A DNA stretch of 64,000 bases from Deinococcus hopiensis KR-140. GTDB taxonomy: Bacteria; Deinococcota; Deinococci; Deinococcales; Deinococcaceae. Shown here in pieces: positions 13,073 to 24,272 of the stretch. Both the position numbers and the translations under genes were made by a program. Position 1 is the stretch's first letter. Each line of letters opens with the position of its first letter. The notes beneath the pieces are model-generated. The model had not been told where the DNA came from, ran no database searches, and worked only from the letters and a program-made list of their open reading frames with translations. Location of the stretch: contig CALPYF020000003.1 of assembly GCA_943327755.2 (NCBI GenBank), positions 62,001 through 126,000 on the forward strand, read 5' to 3'.

Positions 13073-13870
13073 GTGCTGTGGCGGGGCGGGGCGCCGGCGG
13101 AGCGGGTGGACGCCGTGGCGGTCGAGGAGCCGCTGGAACTGCGCCTGCACACGCCGGACGGCCCGCTGCCGCTGGGGGTGCTGATGCGCACGCCCGGCCA
13201 CGACCGCGAGCTGCTGCTGGGCTGGCTGGTCTCCGAGGGCCTGCTGCCCGACGACCTCACGCTGCACCCCGACGCGGAGAATCCGAGCGTGTGGCACCTG
13301 CACACGCCGGACTTCGCGCGGCTCGCGGCGGGCGCACGGCTGGCCGTGTCGTCCAGCGCGTGCGGGGTGTGCGGGTCGGGCAGCGTGGAGCGGCTGATGG
13401 CCCGCGCCTCTCCCCCGTCCTGGGTGGGCGGGCCGCTGGACGTGGCGTGGCTCTCGGGCCTGCCGGAGGCCCTCGCGGCGGCCCAGCCGGGCTTCGCGGC
13501 GACCGGCGGCCTGCACGGCGCGGCGCTGTTCACGCCGGACGGCACGCGACTCGCGGCCTTCGAGGACGTCGGGCGGCACAACGCCGTGGACAAACTGGTG
13601 GGCTGGGCGCAGGCACAGGGCCGCCTCCCACTGCCGGACGCCGTACTGGTGGTGAGCAGCCGCGCGGGCTTCGAGATCGTGCAGAAGGCCGTCACGGCGA
13701 GGGTCGCGGTGGTCGTGGCGGTGGGCGCGGCGACCAGCCTCGCGGTGGACACGGCGGCGGCGTTCGGCGTGACGCTGTGCGGCTTCGCGCGCGGGGACCG
13801 GATGACCGTGTACGCCGGAGCGGGGCGTCTGGGTGACGGGTCACATGAGGATTCTCCGGCAGACGCGTGA
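13073..13870 (+). CDS. fdhD: Formate dehydrogenase sulfurtransferase FdhD
   Basis: This 265-residue cytoplasmic protein passes sulfur from a cysteine desulfurase to the molybdenum cofactor and is needed for formate dehydrogenase activity. The catalytic CxxC is visible as CGVC (Cys97, Cys100), followed by the family block AFEDVGRHNAVDKL and VVSSRAGFEIVQKA. The GTG at 13073 starts one residue before the usual LWRGG opening. The only other in-frame start candidate is a CTG at 13010 overlapping the DUF1641 stop, which would add 21 residues of low-complexity sequence, and the nearest GGGGAGG sits 22 nt before 13073, so the start is uncertain. It completes the FDH gene set. Confidence 0.9.
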   Translation: MLWRGGAPAERVDAVAVEEPLELRLHTPDGPLPLGVLMRTPGHDRELLLGWLVSEGLLPDDLTLHPDAENPSVWHLHTPDFARLAAGARLAVSSSACGVCGSGSVERLMARASPPSWVGGPLDVAWLSGLPEALAAAQPGFAATGGLHGAALFTPDGTRLAAFEDVGRHNAVDKLVGWAQAQGRLPLPDAVLVVSSRAGFEIVQKAVTARVAVVVAVGAATSLAVDTAAAFGVTLCGFARGDRMTVYAGAGRLGDGSHEDSPADA

Positions 13871-13893
13871 AGACCGGCATGGACCCGAGCGCC

Positions 13894-13935
13894 TAGACTC
13901 CTCCATGTCAAACAACTGAACGCTTGACAGGAGGT
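13894..13935 (+). promoter_or_regulatory. Likely -10 box and strong ribosome site of the OFA transporter
   Basis: TAGACT at 13894-13899 is a plausible -10, and CAGGAGGT at 13928-13935 is a near-perfect Shine-Dalgarno five bases from the ATG at 13940. This suggests separate transcription from fdhD and strong translation. Confidence 0.5.
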
Positions 13936-13939
13936 CGCA

Positions 13940-15340
13940 ATGGGCATTCTGGATCGTCCGCAGTCCGTCGCCGGGCCCGGCTGGAGCCGCTGGCTGGTGC
14001 CGCCCGCCGCGCTGGCCGTGCACCTGAGTATCGGCCAGATCTACGGCTATTCCGTGTTCAACAAACCCCTCACCCGGCTGCTCAGCGGCGACGTGAGCGC
14101 CGAGACGGGCGCGCCCGGCGACTGGACCCTCCTTCAGGTCGGCCTGATCTTCAGCGTCGCGCTGTTCTTCCTGGGCGCCAGCAGCGCCCTGTTCGGCAAG
14201 TGGGTGGAACGCGAGGGGCCCCGCAAGACCATGGTCGCCAGCGCCCTGCTGTTCTGCGGCGGGTTCTTCGTCGCGGCGCTCGGAGTGAAACTGCACTCCT
14301 TGCTGCTGGTGATCTTCGGGAACGGCGTGCTGGGCGGCATCGGCCTGGGCCTGGGGTACATCAGCCCGGTCAGCACACTCATCAAGTGGTTCCCGGACCG
14401 CCCGGGCCTCGCCACCGGCATGGCCATCATGGGCTTCGGCGGCGGCGCCCTGATCGGCAGTCCGCTGGGCACCGCCCTGATGGGCCGCTTCGCCGGGGAC
14501 GGCACGCTGGGCGTCGGCAGCACCTTCCTGATCATGGGCGCCGTGTACCTGCTGTTCATGCTGTTCGGCGCGTTCCTGATCCGCGTGCCCGCCGACGGCT
14601 GGACGCCCCCCGGCTGGACACCGAAACCCCAGGCGCCGGGCGGCATGATCAGCAGCCACAATGTCCTCGTGGATCAGGCGTTCCGCACGCCGCAGTTCTG
14701 GCTGCTGTTCGCCGTGCTGTTCCTGAACGTCACCGCCGGGATCGGCGTGCTCGGGCAGGCCAGCGTCATGATCCAGGAGATGTTCAGTGACCGCGTGCTG
14801 GGCGCCGGGAACGGCGTCACCGCCGCTGCCGCCGCCGGGTTCGTGGGCCTGCTGAGCATCTTCAACATGGCGGGCCGCTTCTTCTGGTCGTCCACGAGTG
14901 ACCGCATCGGGCGCAAGCCCACGTACATGATCTTCTTCGCGCTGGGCGCCGCGCTGTACTTCCTGATTCCGATGTTCGGGAACATGGGCAGCCTGATCCT
15001 GTTCGTCGCGGGCTTCTGCGTGATCATGAGCATGTACGGCGGCGGGTTCGCGACCATCCCCGCGTACCTGCGCGACATGTTCGGCACCGCGAACGTCGGC
15101 GCGATCCACGGCCGCCTCCTGCTTGCCTGGAGTGCCGCCGCGATCGTCGGCCCCAGCCTCGTGAACGGCTTCCGCGACCAGCAGATCGCGTCCGGCGTGC
15201 CCGCCGCGCAGGCCTACAGCACCACCATGTCCATCATGGCCGCGCTGCTCGTCGTGGGGTTTGTCGCCAACCTGCTCGTCCGCCCCGTCGCCGAGAAGTT
15301 CTGGGCCGAGAACCGCACGCCCGCCCCCAGCCACGACTGA
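13940..15340 (+). CDS. Oxalate/formate antiporter-type MFS transporter
   Basis: This 466-residue protein has 12 predicted membrane segments and the start typical of the OFA subfamily (HLSIGQIYGYSVFNKPL), followed by GLGLGYISPVSTLIKWFPDRPG, a hallmark of OxlT relatives. It would exchange small mono- or dicarboxylates across the inner membrane. Placement right after the formate dehydrogenase genes makes formate, or oxalate with formate, the most likely cargo, but no oxalate-degrading enzyme (frc, oxc) is encoded within the window, so this is inference. It has its own likely promoter and a very strong ribosome site. A tiny membrane partner gene follows 25 nt downstream. Confidence 0.9.
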   Translation: MGILDRPQSVAGPGWSRWLVPPAALAVHLSIGQIYGYSVFNKPLTRLLSGDVSAETGAPGDWTLLQVGLIFSVALFFLGASSALFGKWVEREGPRKTMVASALLFCGGFFVAALGVKLHSLLLVIFGNGVLGGIGLGLGYISPVSTLIKWFPDRPGLATGMAIMGFGGGALIGSPLGTALMGRFAGDGTLGVGSTFLIMGAVYLLFMLFGAFLIRVPADGWTPPGWTPKPQAPGGMISSHNVLVDQAFRTPQFWLLFAVLFLNVTAGIGVLGQASVMIQEMFSDRVLGAGNGVTAAAAAGFVGLLSIFNMAGRFFWSSTSDRIGRKPTYMIFFALGAALYFLIPMFGNMGSLILFVAGFCVIMSMYGGGFATIPAYLRDMFGTANVGAIHGRLLLAWSAAAIVGPSLVNGFRDQQIASGVPAAQAYSTTMSIMAALLVVGFVANLLVRPVAEKFWAENRTPAPSHD

Positions 15341-15365
15341 TGCACATCCCAGTCAGGAGATCCGC

Positions 15366-15497
15366 ATGACCCGTTCCACTCCAGAATCCACCGAACCGCT
15401 CTCCCCCGTGATCTACCTGACGTGGCTGGTGCCCGGCATTCCCCTCGTCTGGGGCGTCTGGCAGACGCTGATCAAGGTGTCTCAACTCTTCCAGTAA
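15366..15497 (+). CDS. Small (43-residue) membrane partner of the OFA transporter
   Basis: This 43-residue ORF starts at ATG 15366 behind CAGGAG. It has a short Ser/Thr/Glu-rich head and one predicted membrane segment (roughly residues 16-38, containing YLTWLVPGIPLVWGVW). Its size, single helix and position 25 nt after the transporter match a small family annotated next to oxalate/formate antiporters as MFS transporter small subunit. It probably packs against the carrier in the membrane, by analogy with other small regulatory membrane peptides. No function has been measured that I know of. Confidence 0.75.
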   Translation: MTRSTPESTEPLSPVIYLTWLVPGIPLVWGVWQTLIKVSQLFQ

Positions 15498-15520
15498 GCC
15501 GGTCTGATGGCAGATGGCTG

Positions 15521-15563
15521 ACAGCGGACGGCAGCCTCCCCCACTGTCGGGGGAGGTTCGCTG
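15521..15563. terminator. Bidirectional terminator between OFA genes and UvrA-like gene
   Basis: CCTCCCCC (15535-15542) and GGGGGAGG (15549-15556) pair around a 6-nt loop, and ACAGCG/CGCTGT extend the stem base after an internal loop. It lies between convergent genes. Confidence 0.7.
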
Positions 15564-15574
15564 TTGCCCTCTGC

Positions 15575-18133
15575 TCAGGTCGGGGCGGGCTGGGCGTGTT
15601 CGTCGAGTTCTCGGCGCAGGTACGGCGCGGTGCGGCTGCGTTTCGATCGGGCGACCTGTTCGGGGATGCCCTGCGCGACGATCTGCCCGCCGTCCTCGCC
15701 CGCGCCGGGACCGAGGTCGATGACCCAGTCGGCGGCGGCGATCAGGCCCAGGTCGTGCTCGACGAGCATCACGGTGTGCCCGGCGTCCACGAGGCGGCGC
15801 AGTTGGGCGTGCAGGCGCTCGACGTCGCTGGGGTGCAGGCCGGTGGTGGGCTCGTCGAGGAGGTAGACGGTGTGGCCGCGCGTGGCCTTCTGGAGTTCCG
15901 AGGCGAGTTTCACGCGCTGCGCCTCCCCGCCGGAGAGTTCCGTGGCGGGCTGCCCCAGCCGTAGGTAGCCCAGTCCCACCTCCTGCAGGGTGCTCAGGGC
16001 GCGCGCGATGGGGGGCTCGTCCGCGAAGACGTCGGCGGCGGCGTCCACGGTCAGGTCGAGCACCTGCGCGATGTTCAGGTCCGCCCAGGTGACCTCCAGC
16101 GTGCTGTCGTTGAAGCGGGCGCCGTGGCAGACGGGGCAGGGGGCGTACACGGACGGCAGGAACAGCAGTTCCACCATGACCCAGCCCTCGCCCTGGCAGT
16201 GCTCGCAGCGGCCGCCCTTCACGTTGAAGGAGAAACGGCCGGGGCGGTAGTGCCGCCGCCGGGCCAGGGGCGTGGCGGCGAACAGGCTGCGGACGTGATC
16301 GAACAGACCGGTGTACGTGGCGAGGTTGCTGCGCGGCGTGCGCCCGATGGGACTCTGCGTGACCTGCACCAGCCGCTTCACGCGGGCCGCGTCGCCGCCC
16401 AGCGTGCCGCCGGTGGGGGCGGGCGCGTCGTCGGCGCTCAGCAGGTCGGCGGGGTCGGTGCCGCCCTCCGGCGCGGGCGGCGTGACGCCCAGGTGCGCGC
16501 CCAGCAGGTCCGCGAGGGCCTGGGTGATCAGGCTGGATTTGCCCGAGCCACTCACGCCGGTCACGGCGGTCAGGACGCCCAGAGGCAGCCGCGCGTCCAG
16601 GCCGCGCAGGTTGTTGCGGGTCACGCCCTGCACCTCCAGCCAGCCCTGCGGCTGACGCGGCGCCGGGCGGGGCGGGGTGGGCGGCGCGAAGAGGTGGCGC
16701 GCGGTCTGCGAGGCCGCCACGTCCCGTAGCCCGTCGGGTGGGCCGCTGTACAGCACCTCGCCCCCGCCCTGCCCGGCGGCCGGGCCGACGTCCACGATCC
16801 AGTCGGCGTGGCGGATCACGGCGAGGTCGTGCTCGACCACGAACAGCGAGTTCCCCCCGGCCTTCAGGTCGTCCAGGGCGCCCAGCAGCGCCTCGGTGTC
16901 GGCGGGGTGCAGCCCGGCGGACGGTTCGTCGAGGACGTACACCACCCCAAAGAGGTTCGAGTACAGCTGGGTCGCCAGCCGCAGCCGCTGGAGCTCCCCG
17001 GGCGAGAGGGTGGGCGTGCCGCGTTCCAGCGTCAGGTACCCCAGGCCCAGGCGCCCGAGCACCTCGATCCGCGCGCACAGGTCACCCGCGAGGCGGGTCA
17101 GGGCCAGCGCCTCCTCCTGCGGGCGTGGCGGGCCACCGGGGCGGTCCGTGTCCCCGCGGGCGGCGGGGGCCAGCAGCTCGGCGGCGCGGCTCAGCGGAAG
17201 GCGCGAGAAGTCCGCGATGTCCAGCCCGGCGAAGGTCACGCCCAGGGCCTCGCGGGTCAGGCGTTTGCCGTGGCAGACGGGGCACTCGCGGATCACCATG
17301 AAGGACGCCGCGCGGCGTTTCATGCTCTCGCTGCCGCTGGTCGCGAAGGTGTGCAGCACGTGCCGCCGCGCAGACGTGAATGTCCCCGTGTAAGACGGTT
17401 CGGCGCGGCGTTTCAGGGCCCGGCGGGTCTCCTCGGGCGTGAAGCCGGGGTAGACCGGCACCTGCGGCTGCTCCTCGGTGAACAGGATCCAGTCGCGGTC
17501 ACGCTGCGGCAGGTCGCGCCAGGGCGTGTCCACGTCGTAGCCCAGGGTCACGAGGATGTCCCGCTGGTTCTGTCCGCCCCACGCGGTCGGCCACGCGGCG
17601 ATGGCCCGCTCGCGGATCGTCAGGGACGGGTCGGGCACCATGCTCGCCTCGGTGACGTCGAAGACCCGGCCCAGCCCGTGACACTCCGGGCAGGCGCCTT
17701 CGGGGGTGTTCGGTGAGAACCCCTCGGCGTAGATGATGCCCTGCCCCCTGGGGTAGTCGCCCGCGCGGGAGTACAGCAGCCGCAACACGTTGTTCAGGGT
17801 GGTCAGGCTGCCCACCGTGCTGCGCGCCGACGTCACGCCCCGCCCCTGCTGGAGCGCCACGGCGGGCGGCAGGCCCTCGATGCGGTCCACGTCCGGGGTG
17901 CCCAGCTGGTTGAACAGCCGCCGCGCGTACGGCGACACGGAATCCAGGTAGCGGCGCTGCGCCTCGGCGTACAGCGTCCCGAACGCCAGGGACGACTTCC
18001 CGGAGCCCGACACCCCGGTGAACACCACCAGGGCGCCTCTAGGCAGGTCCACGTCCACGTTCTTCAGGTTGTGTTCCCGCGCGCCGCGCACCTGCACGAA
18101 ACCGTCACGGGGGGTGGGGGCAGACCGGCTCAT
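15575..18133 (-). CDS. UvrA2-like excinuclease ATPase, compact form
   Basis: This 852-residue protein has two ABC ATPase modules as in UvrA: Walker A GVSGSGKSS at about 40-48 and again near residue 545, two ABC signature regions (PGELQRLRLA and SGGEAQRVKLA), and zinc-finger pairs CPECHGLG, CPVCHGKR, CEHCQGEG and CPVCHGAR. Canonical UvrA is about 950 residues; this one is some 100 shorter, consistent with the UvrA2 class that lacks the UvrB-binding domain and is associated with DNA damage tolerance or drug resistance rather than standard excision repair. A separate full-length uvrA is expected elsewhere. Start at ATG 18133 fits the family opening VQVRGAREHNLKNV; no TANNNT box was seen. Confidence 0.9.
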   Translation of the reverse strand: MSRSAPTPRDGFVQVRGAREHNLKNVDVDLPRGALVVFTGVSGSGKSSLAFGTLYAEAQRRYLDSVSPYARRLFNQLGTPDVDRIEGLPPAVALQQGRGVTSARSTVGSLTTLNNVLRLLYSRAGDYPRGQGIIYAEGFSPNTPEGACPECHGLGRVFDVTEASMVPDPSLTIRERAIAAWPTAWGGQNQRDILVTLGYDVDTPWRDLPQRDRDWILFTEEQPQVPVYPGFTPEETRRALKRRAEPSYTGTFTSARRHVLHTFATSGSESMKRRAASFMVIRECPVCHGKRLTREALGVTFAGLDIADFSRLPLSRAAELLAPAARGDTDRPGGPPRPQEEALALTRLAGDLCARIEVLGRLGLGYLTLERGTPTLSPGELQRLRLATQLYSNLFGVVYVLDEPSAGLHPADTEALLGALDDLKAGGNSLFVVEHDLAVIRHADWIVDVGPAAGQGGGEVLYSGPPDGLRDVAASQTARHLFAPPTPPRPAPRQPQGWLEVQGVTRNNLRGLDARLPLGVLTAVTGVSGSGKSSLITQALADLLGAHLGVTPPAPEGGTDPADLLSADDAPAPTGGTLGGDAARVKRLVQVTQSPIGRTPRSNLATYTGLFDHVRSLFAATPLARRRHYRPGRFSFNVKGGRCEHCQGEGWVMVELLFLPSVYAPCPVCHGARFNDSTLEVTWADLNIAQVLDLTVDAAADVFADEPPIARALSTLQEVGLGYLRLGQPATELSGGEAQRVKLASELQKATRGHTVYLLDEPTTGLHPSDVERLHAQLRRLVDAGHTVMLVEHDLGLIAAADWVIDLGPGAGEDGGQIVAQGIPEQVARSKRSRTAPYLRRELDEHAQPAPT

Positions 18134-18203
18134 CCCGGCATGATCCCCGCCCGCCCACCGGGGAGGGTGCAGGCCGCCTTCAGCGCTTGCTCATGCTCGG
18201 GCC

Positions 18204-18737
18204 TCAGAACGGCAGGAAGATGAGGTGTCCCGGCGTCGCCGGGAACGTCGCGTATAGGCTGTCGGCCTGGGGCTTGAGGTAGTGCAGGTGGTCCACGCCG
18301 CCCAGCGGGCCAATCTGGCACTCGGGTCCCAGACCAGCGCCATCATCCGCGCATGTCACCTCGTGCGGGGTGCCGTCCAGCGTGCGGAAGGTGCCCGTGC
18401 GCAGCTGCGCAACCGGGAAGATGTTCGCCCGGGCGAACGCCGCCTGCAGGGCCGCGTCGCTCCGGAAGGCGGCCAGGGTGGTGCCCCGCCCGGCCAGGAA
18501 GCGCGTGAGGGCCTCCTCGCGCTCGGTGTCCCCGTTGTTGGGCAGCAGGACGCTCACGGGGCCACTGACAGCGGCCAGCGTGGGCTGCATGGCGCGGCAC
18601 ATGATGTCACTGCGGGCGCGGGCGCAGGACCGCACGTAGTCCCGCGCGTCCGTCGGGGAGTACAGGTCCAGGCCCTGCGGGTCGCACCCGGCCAGCAGCG
18701 GGAGCGTCAGGGCCAGCGGCAGCAGTCGGCGGGTCAT
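18204..18737 (-). CDS. Uncharacterised secreted lipoprotein
   Basis: This 177-residue protein starts with a lipoprotein signal (MTRRLLPLALTLPLLAGC, lipobox LLAGC with Cys18), so it should be anchored to the outside of the membrane. The mature part contains two segments that weakly recall fasciclin-type domains (VSVLLPNNGD and FRTLDGTPHEVTC), but the match is too slight to assign. Three further cysteine pairs could form disulfides. The start is supported by TACCCT (plus-strand 18743-18748) five bases before the ATG. It stands 70 nt upstream of the UvrA-like gene on the same strand; no functional link is evident. Confidence 0.75.
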   Translation of the reverse strand: MTRRLLPLALTLPLLAGCDPQGLDLYSPTDARDYVRSCARARSDIMCRAMQPTLAAVSGPVSVLLPNNGDTEREEALTRFLAGRGTTLAAFRSDAALQAAFARANIFPVAQLRTGTFRTLDGTPHEVTCADDGAGLGPECQIGPLGGVDHLHYLKPQADSLYATFPATPGHLIFLPF

Positions 18738-18753
18738 GCCGCAGGGTAGCGGG

Positions 18754-19563
18754 TCAGCGCAGTCCGGTCAGGTAGGTCTGGACGGCGTTCAGGATGTCGC
18801 CTTCCGCCTGCGCGCGGTTCACGTCTGGCTGTCCGTCCCCCTGCTGCGGGCCGTAACGGCCGAAGAAGGCGTGCACCGCGCCGGGAATGACGGTCAGGGT
18901 GGTGCCCGCAGGCAGGCGGTCCAGGCTGCCGCGCACCGCCTCGGGGGCCGCCACGCCGTCACGCTCGGCCAGCAGGGACAGGACGGGCAGCGTCTGGCCT
19001 TTCAGCGTCACGTTCTCGGCGGGGTACGCGGCCATCAGGATCAGGCCCGCGACCTTCCCCGGGTGCCGGGCGGCGTACTGCGCGGCCATCGCGCCGCCCA
19101 GCGAGTGCCCGGCGATCACCAAGCGCTTCCCGCCCCCGTACGCGCCGATCAGCGCGTCGGCGCGGTTGGCGGCCGTGACGGCCAGATCGAGCGGGAAGGC
19201 CGGGATGACCGTCTCGACACCCTGGTCGGCCAGGGCGCGGCCCAGCCACTCGTACGCCTGCGGGCGCACCAGCCCGCCGGGGTAGAACACCAGCAGCGTC
19301 CGCGCCTCGCCCGAAGCAGGTTGAATGCGGATGACCGGGCCGCCCTCCTGTTCCAGCGTCACGCGGGCCTCCCGGCTCTGCGGGGAACTGACCGCGTCCT
19401 GGCCCAGCACCAGCGGGGGCCGCACCGCCACCTGCCGCGCCGTGGCGATCACGTACCCGCCGAGCAGTGAGAGGCCCGCCACCAGCCACGTGCGGATACG
19501 TGGCGAGAGGCGGGCGGGTCGGCGGGCGCGGACGGGCGGCTCGGAGGTCACGCCGGTCAGCAT
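18754..19563 (-). CDS. Membrane-anchored alpha/beta hydrolase
   Basis: This 269-residue protein has one N-terminal hydrophobic segment (about residues 26-41, WLVAGLSLLGGYVIA) after a basic stretch, so it is probably anchored with the catalytic domain outside. The catalytic nucleophile sits in GHSLGG (Ser154), with FYPGGLVRPQAYEW near the oxyanion region and GAVHAFFG holding the likely catalytic His. The family resembles dienelactone-hydrolase/esterase proteins and no substrate can be named. The ATG at 19563 is preferred over an upstream ATG at 19611 whose added residues are Cys/Pro-rich leader; ribosome site evidence is weak. Confidence 0.8.
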   Translation of the reverse strand: MLTGVTSEPPVRARRPARLSPRIRTWLVAGLSLLGGYVIATARQVAVRPPLVLGQDAVSSPQSREARVTLEQEGGPVIRIQPASGEARTLLVFYPGGLVRPQAYEWLGRALADQGVETVIPAFPLDLAVTAANRADALIGAYGGGKRLVIAGHSLGGAMAAQYAARHPGKVAGLILMAAYPAENVTLKGQTLPVLSLLAERDGVAAPEAVRGSLDRLPAGTTLTVIPGAVHAFFGRYGPQQGDGQPDVNRAQAEGDILNAVQTYLTGLR

Positions 19564-19636
19564 AGGAGGCCGGGGTGCAGCGCGAGGGCAGCCGATCCCA
19601 CAACCTCGCACAATCTCTCCCCGCAGGCGGGCGGGG

Positions 19637-20989
<1,353 letters not shown>

Positions 20990-21091
20990 GCTGATCTTGT
21001 ACCGCGTTCAAGGACGCCCGGACTGCGAGGACGCGCCCGGTTCCGCTTCATGTCACCTTCACGCACCCGCCCCGCGCCGTACGATGCGGCC

Positions 21092-21610
21092 GTGCCCAGC
21101 CCCGCCAGCGAACGCCCCACCCGGCCCCTCCCGCACCGACCGGCCGGGCACGTCGAACTGGCCCGCTACTCCAGCCTGGGGCGGCTGTGGGCGCTGCTGG
21201 GCGGCGCGGCCCGCGCGGGGCGGCAGGTGACGCTCGTGCGCGGCGACAACCCCGACCTGTGCCGCCGCCGCGTGAGCGGCTACGTCCTGAGCGGCGCGGG
21301 CGTCTTCCTGGACGTGCCCCGCACCGCGCGGCACCTGGAGGACGGCTTCGCGCCTCACCCGGCCCTCGTGGCGCTGCTCGGGGGGGACCCGGACCCGCTG
21401 CGGGCCGAACTGAACGCCCACTTCGAACTGCGCGTGGACTTCACGCTGGCGCTGACCGCCGCGCGCGACCTGATCTGCCGCCCCGAACTGCGCTTCGTGC
21501 CGATCGTGCCGGGCCTGAGTGACCTGACGGGCGACCTGCCGCTGGAGGTGCGCCGCCTGGGCCGCGACGAACTGCACCTGCTCGTGCAGCGGGCCTGCGG
21601 GCTGGCCTGA
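21092..21610 (+). CDS. Uncharacterised basic cytoplasmic protein
   Basis: This 172-residue protein is Arg/Leu-rich with no signal peptide or membrane segment and a Cys pair near the middle (NPDLCRRRVSGYVL and AARDLICRPELRF). I do not recognise a family. GTG 21092 is chosen because TACGAT ends six bases before it, the leaderless layout seen for many genes here; an ATG at 21050 would add 14 residues and has neither a ribosome site nor a -10 at that spacing. It diverges from the acyl-CoA dehydrogenase gene. It reads as a genuine gene from its even codon use and its position between two annotated genes. Confidence 0.6.
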   Translation: MPSPASERPTRPLPHRPAGHVELARYSSLGRLWALLGGAARAGRQVTLVRGDNPDLCRRRVSGYVLSGAGVFLDVPRTARHLEDGFAPHPALVALLGGDPDPLRAELNAHFELRVDFTLALTAARDLICRPELRFVPIVPGLSDLTGDLPLEVRRLGRDELHLLVQRACGLA

Positions 21611-21669
21611 AGCCGGCCACACGTCAGGCGGCCCCGTGATCACACCGGGGCCGCTTCGTCCTGACCGGG

Positions 21670-23130
<1,461 letters not shown>

Positions 23131-23176
23131 GGCGGTCAGTCTAGAGCCCCCCGGCGTGAGAGGCGTCCCCGCCCGG

Positions 23177-23476
23177 TCAGTTGCCGCCCGCCTCATCCCC
23201 CCTCAGGGTCGCGCGCAGGGCGGGCACGCCGCCGGGGTACGCCCGGGCGTCCAGCCCGTCGGCCGTCAGGTAGCGGGCGGCCAGCCCGGAGCGCACGCCC
23301 CGCTCGCAGATCACGATCAGCGGCCCCAGGTCCGGGGTGAGGCCGTGTGCGCCGTCCTCGATGGCCTGGAGGCTCACGGCGCGCACGGGCAGCGTGGTGA
23401 GCCCGGCCAGGGGTTCGGCGGCGCGCAGGTCCTCCGGGCGCAGGTCGATGACGGTGGCACCTTTGGGCAGGGTCAT
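23177..23476 (-). CDS. Rhodanese-domain protein (minus strand)
   Basis: This 99-residue single-domain rhodanese would transfer sulfane sulfur. The active-site Cys57 lies in ICERGVRS, and YPGGVPAL near the end is the conserved closing strand. It is divergent from a second rhodanese gene with only 60 bp between their starts. ATG 23476 has TATCCT six bases upstream (plus 23483-23488), indicating a leaderless mRNA. A longer frame beginning at 23902 was rejected because it runs antisense through the other rhodanese. Confidence 0.85.
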   Translation of the reverse strand: MTLPKGATVIDLRPEDLRAAEPLAGLTTLPVRAVSLQAIEDGAHGLTPDLGPLIVICERGVRSGLAARYLTADGLDARAYPGGVPALRATLRGDEAGGN

Positions 23477-23536
23477 GCGCGCAGGATACGCGCACACGGC
23501 ACATTCCGACCCGTGCGCTCGGGTATGCTGGGCCGC

Positions 23537-23851
23537 ATGGAAGATGTCACCCCACAGGAAGGGCTGCGCCGCGTGCAGCAGGGCGCGCTGCTCGTGGACG
23601 TCCGCGAACAGAACGAATTCGACGAGGTGCACGCCGAGGGCGCCCAGCTGATCCCCCTGAGCGAGTTCGAGACCCGCTACGCGGAACTCCCGAAGGACCG
23701 TGAACTGGTCATGATCTGCCGCAGTGGCGCGCGCAGCGCCCGCGCGGGCGAGTTCCTGAAGGCGCAGGGGTATGAGCAGGTCGTGAACCTCGCGGGCGGC
23801 ACGATGGCCTGGGTGCAGGATGGCCTGCCCAGCGTGCAGGGCCGGAACTGA
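23537..23851 (+). CDS. Rhodanese-domain protein (plus strand)
   Basis: This 104-residue rhodanese has Cys61 in MICRSGARS, the loop form of thiosulfate sulfurtransferases, after VDVREQNEFDEVH. TATGCT at 23524-23529 lies seven bases before ATG 23537, again a leaderless layout. Its TGA overlaps the ATG of the SufT-like gene by one base (TGATG), so translation of the two is likely coupled, which suggests a role in sulfur supply to iron-sulfur assembly. Confidence 0.88.
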   Translation: MEDVTPQEGLRRVQQGALLVDVREQNEFDEVHAEGAQLIPLSEFETRYAELPKDRELVMICRSGARSARAGEFLKAQGYEQVVNLAGGTMAWVQDGLPSVQGRN

Positions 23852-24201
23852 TGACCGCTCCCGAGAATGCGGCCGCCCCGGCGGGCCTGCCCAGCGAGGC
23901 ACAGGTGCTGGAGGCCCTGAAGGTCGTGAAGGACCCGGAAATCCCGGTGAACGTGGTGGACCTCGGCCTGATCTACGGCGTGGACATCCAGGAGTCCGGT
24001 CTGGTGGACATCACCATGACCCTGACGAGCGTGGGCTGCCCGGTGCAGGACCTGATCCGCAGCGACGCGGAGCTCGCGGTGGGCCGCCTGGACGGCGTCA
24101 GCGAGGTGAACGTGGAGTTCGTGTGGACGCCGCCATGGGGTCCGGACAAGATGACCGAGGACGGTAAGCGCCAGATGCGCATGTTCGGATTCAACGTCTG
24201 A
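23851..24201 (+). CDS. MIP18-family iron-sulfur assembly protein (SufT/PaaD-like)
   Basis: This 116-residue protein belongs to the DUF59/MIP18 family that helps mature iron-sulfur proteins. Visible blocks are VKDPEIPVNVVDLGLIYGV and TMTLTSVGCPVQD, the latter carrying the conserved Cys63. It is translationally coupled to the rhodanese upstream, a pairing that fits a sulfur-relay role, though the actual client is unknown. An unmistakable terminator follows. Confidence 0.88.
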   Translation: MTAPENAAAPAGLPSEAQVLEALKVVKDPEIPVNVVDLGLIYGVDIQESGLVDITMTLTSVGCPVQDLIRSDAELAVGRLDGVSEVNVEFVWTPPWGPDKMTEDGKRQMRMFGFNV

Positions 24202-24216
24202 ACCCCGCGCACCAAG

Positions 24217-24248
24217 AACCGCCCCAGCACCTGGCCGGGGCGGTTTTT
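24217..24248 (+). terminator. Rho-independent terminator after the SufT-like gene
   Basis: ACCGCCCC (24218-24225) pairs with GGGGCGGT (24237-24244), followed by a run of T to 24248. Confidence 0.9.
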
Positions 24249-24272
24249 AGTGCGGGTCAGTCTCAGTTCGGG

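Noticed and set aside
15234..17078. 614-codon minus-strand frame inside the UvrA-like region
   Set aside because: Extreme Arg/Pro/Ala composition, overlaps a well-supported gene in another frame; a GC-content shadow.
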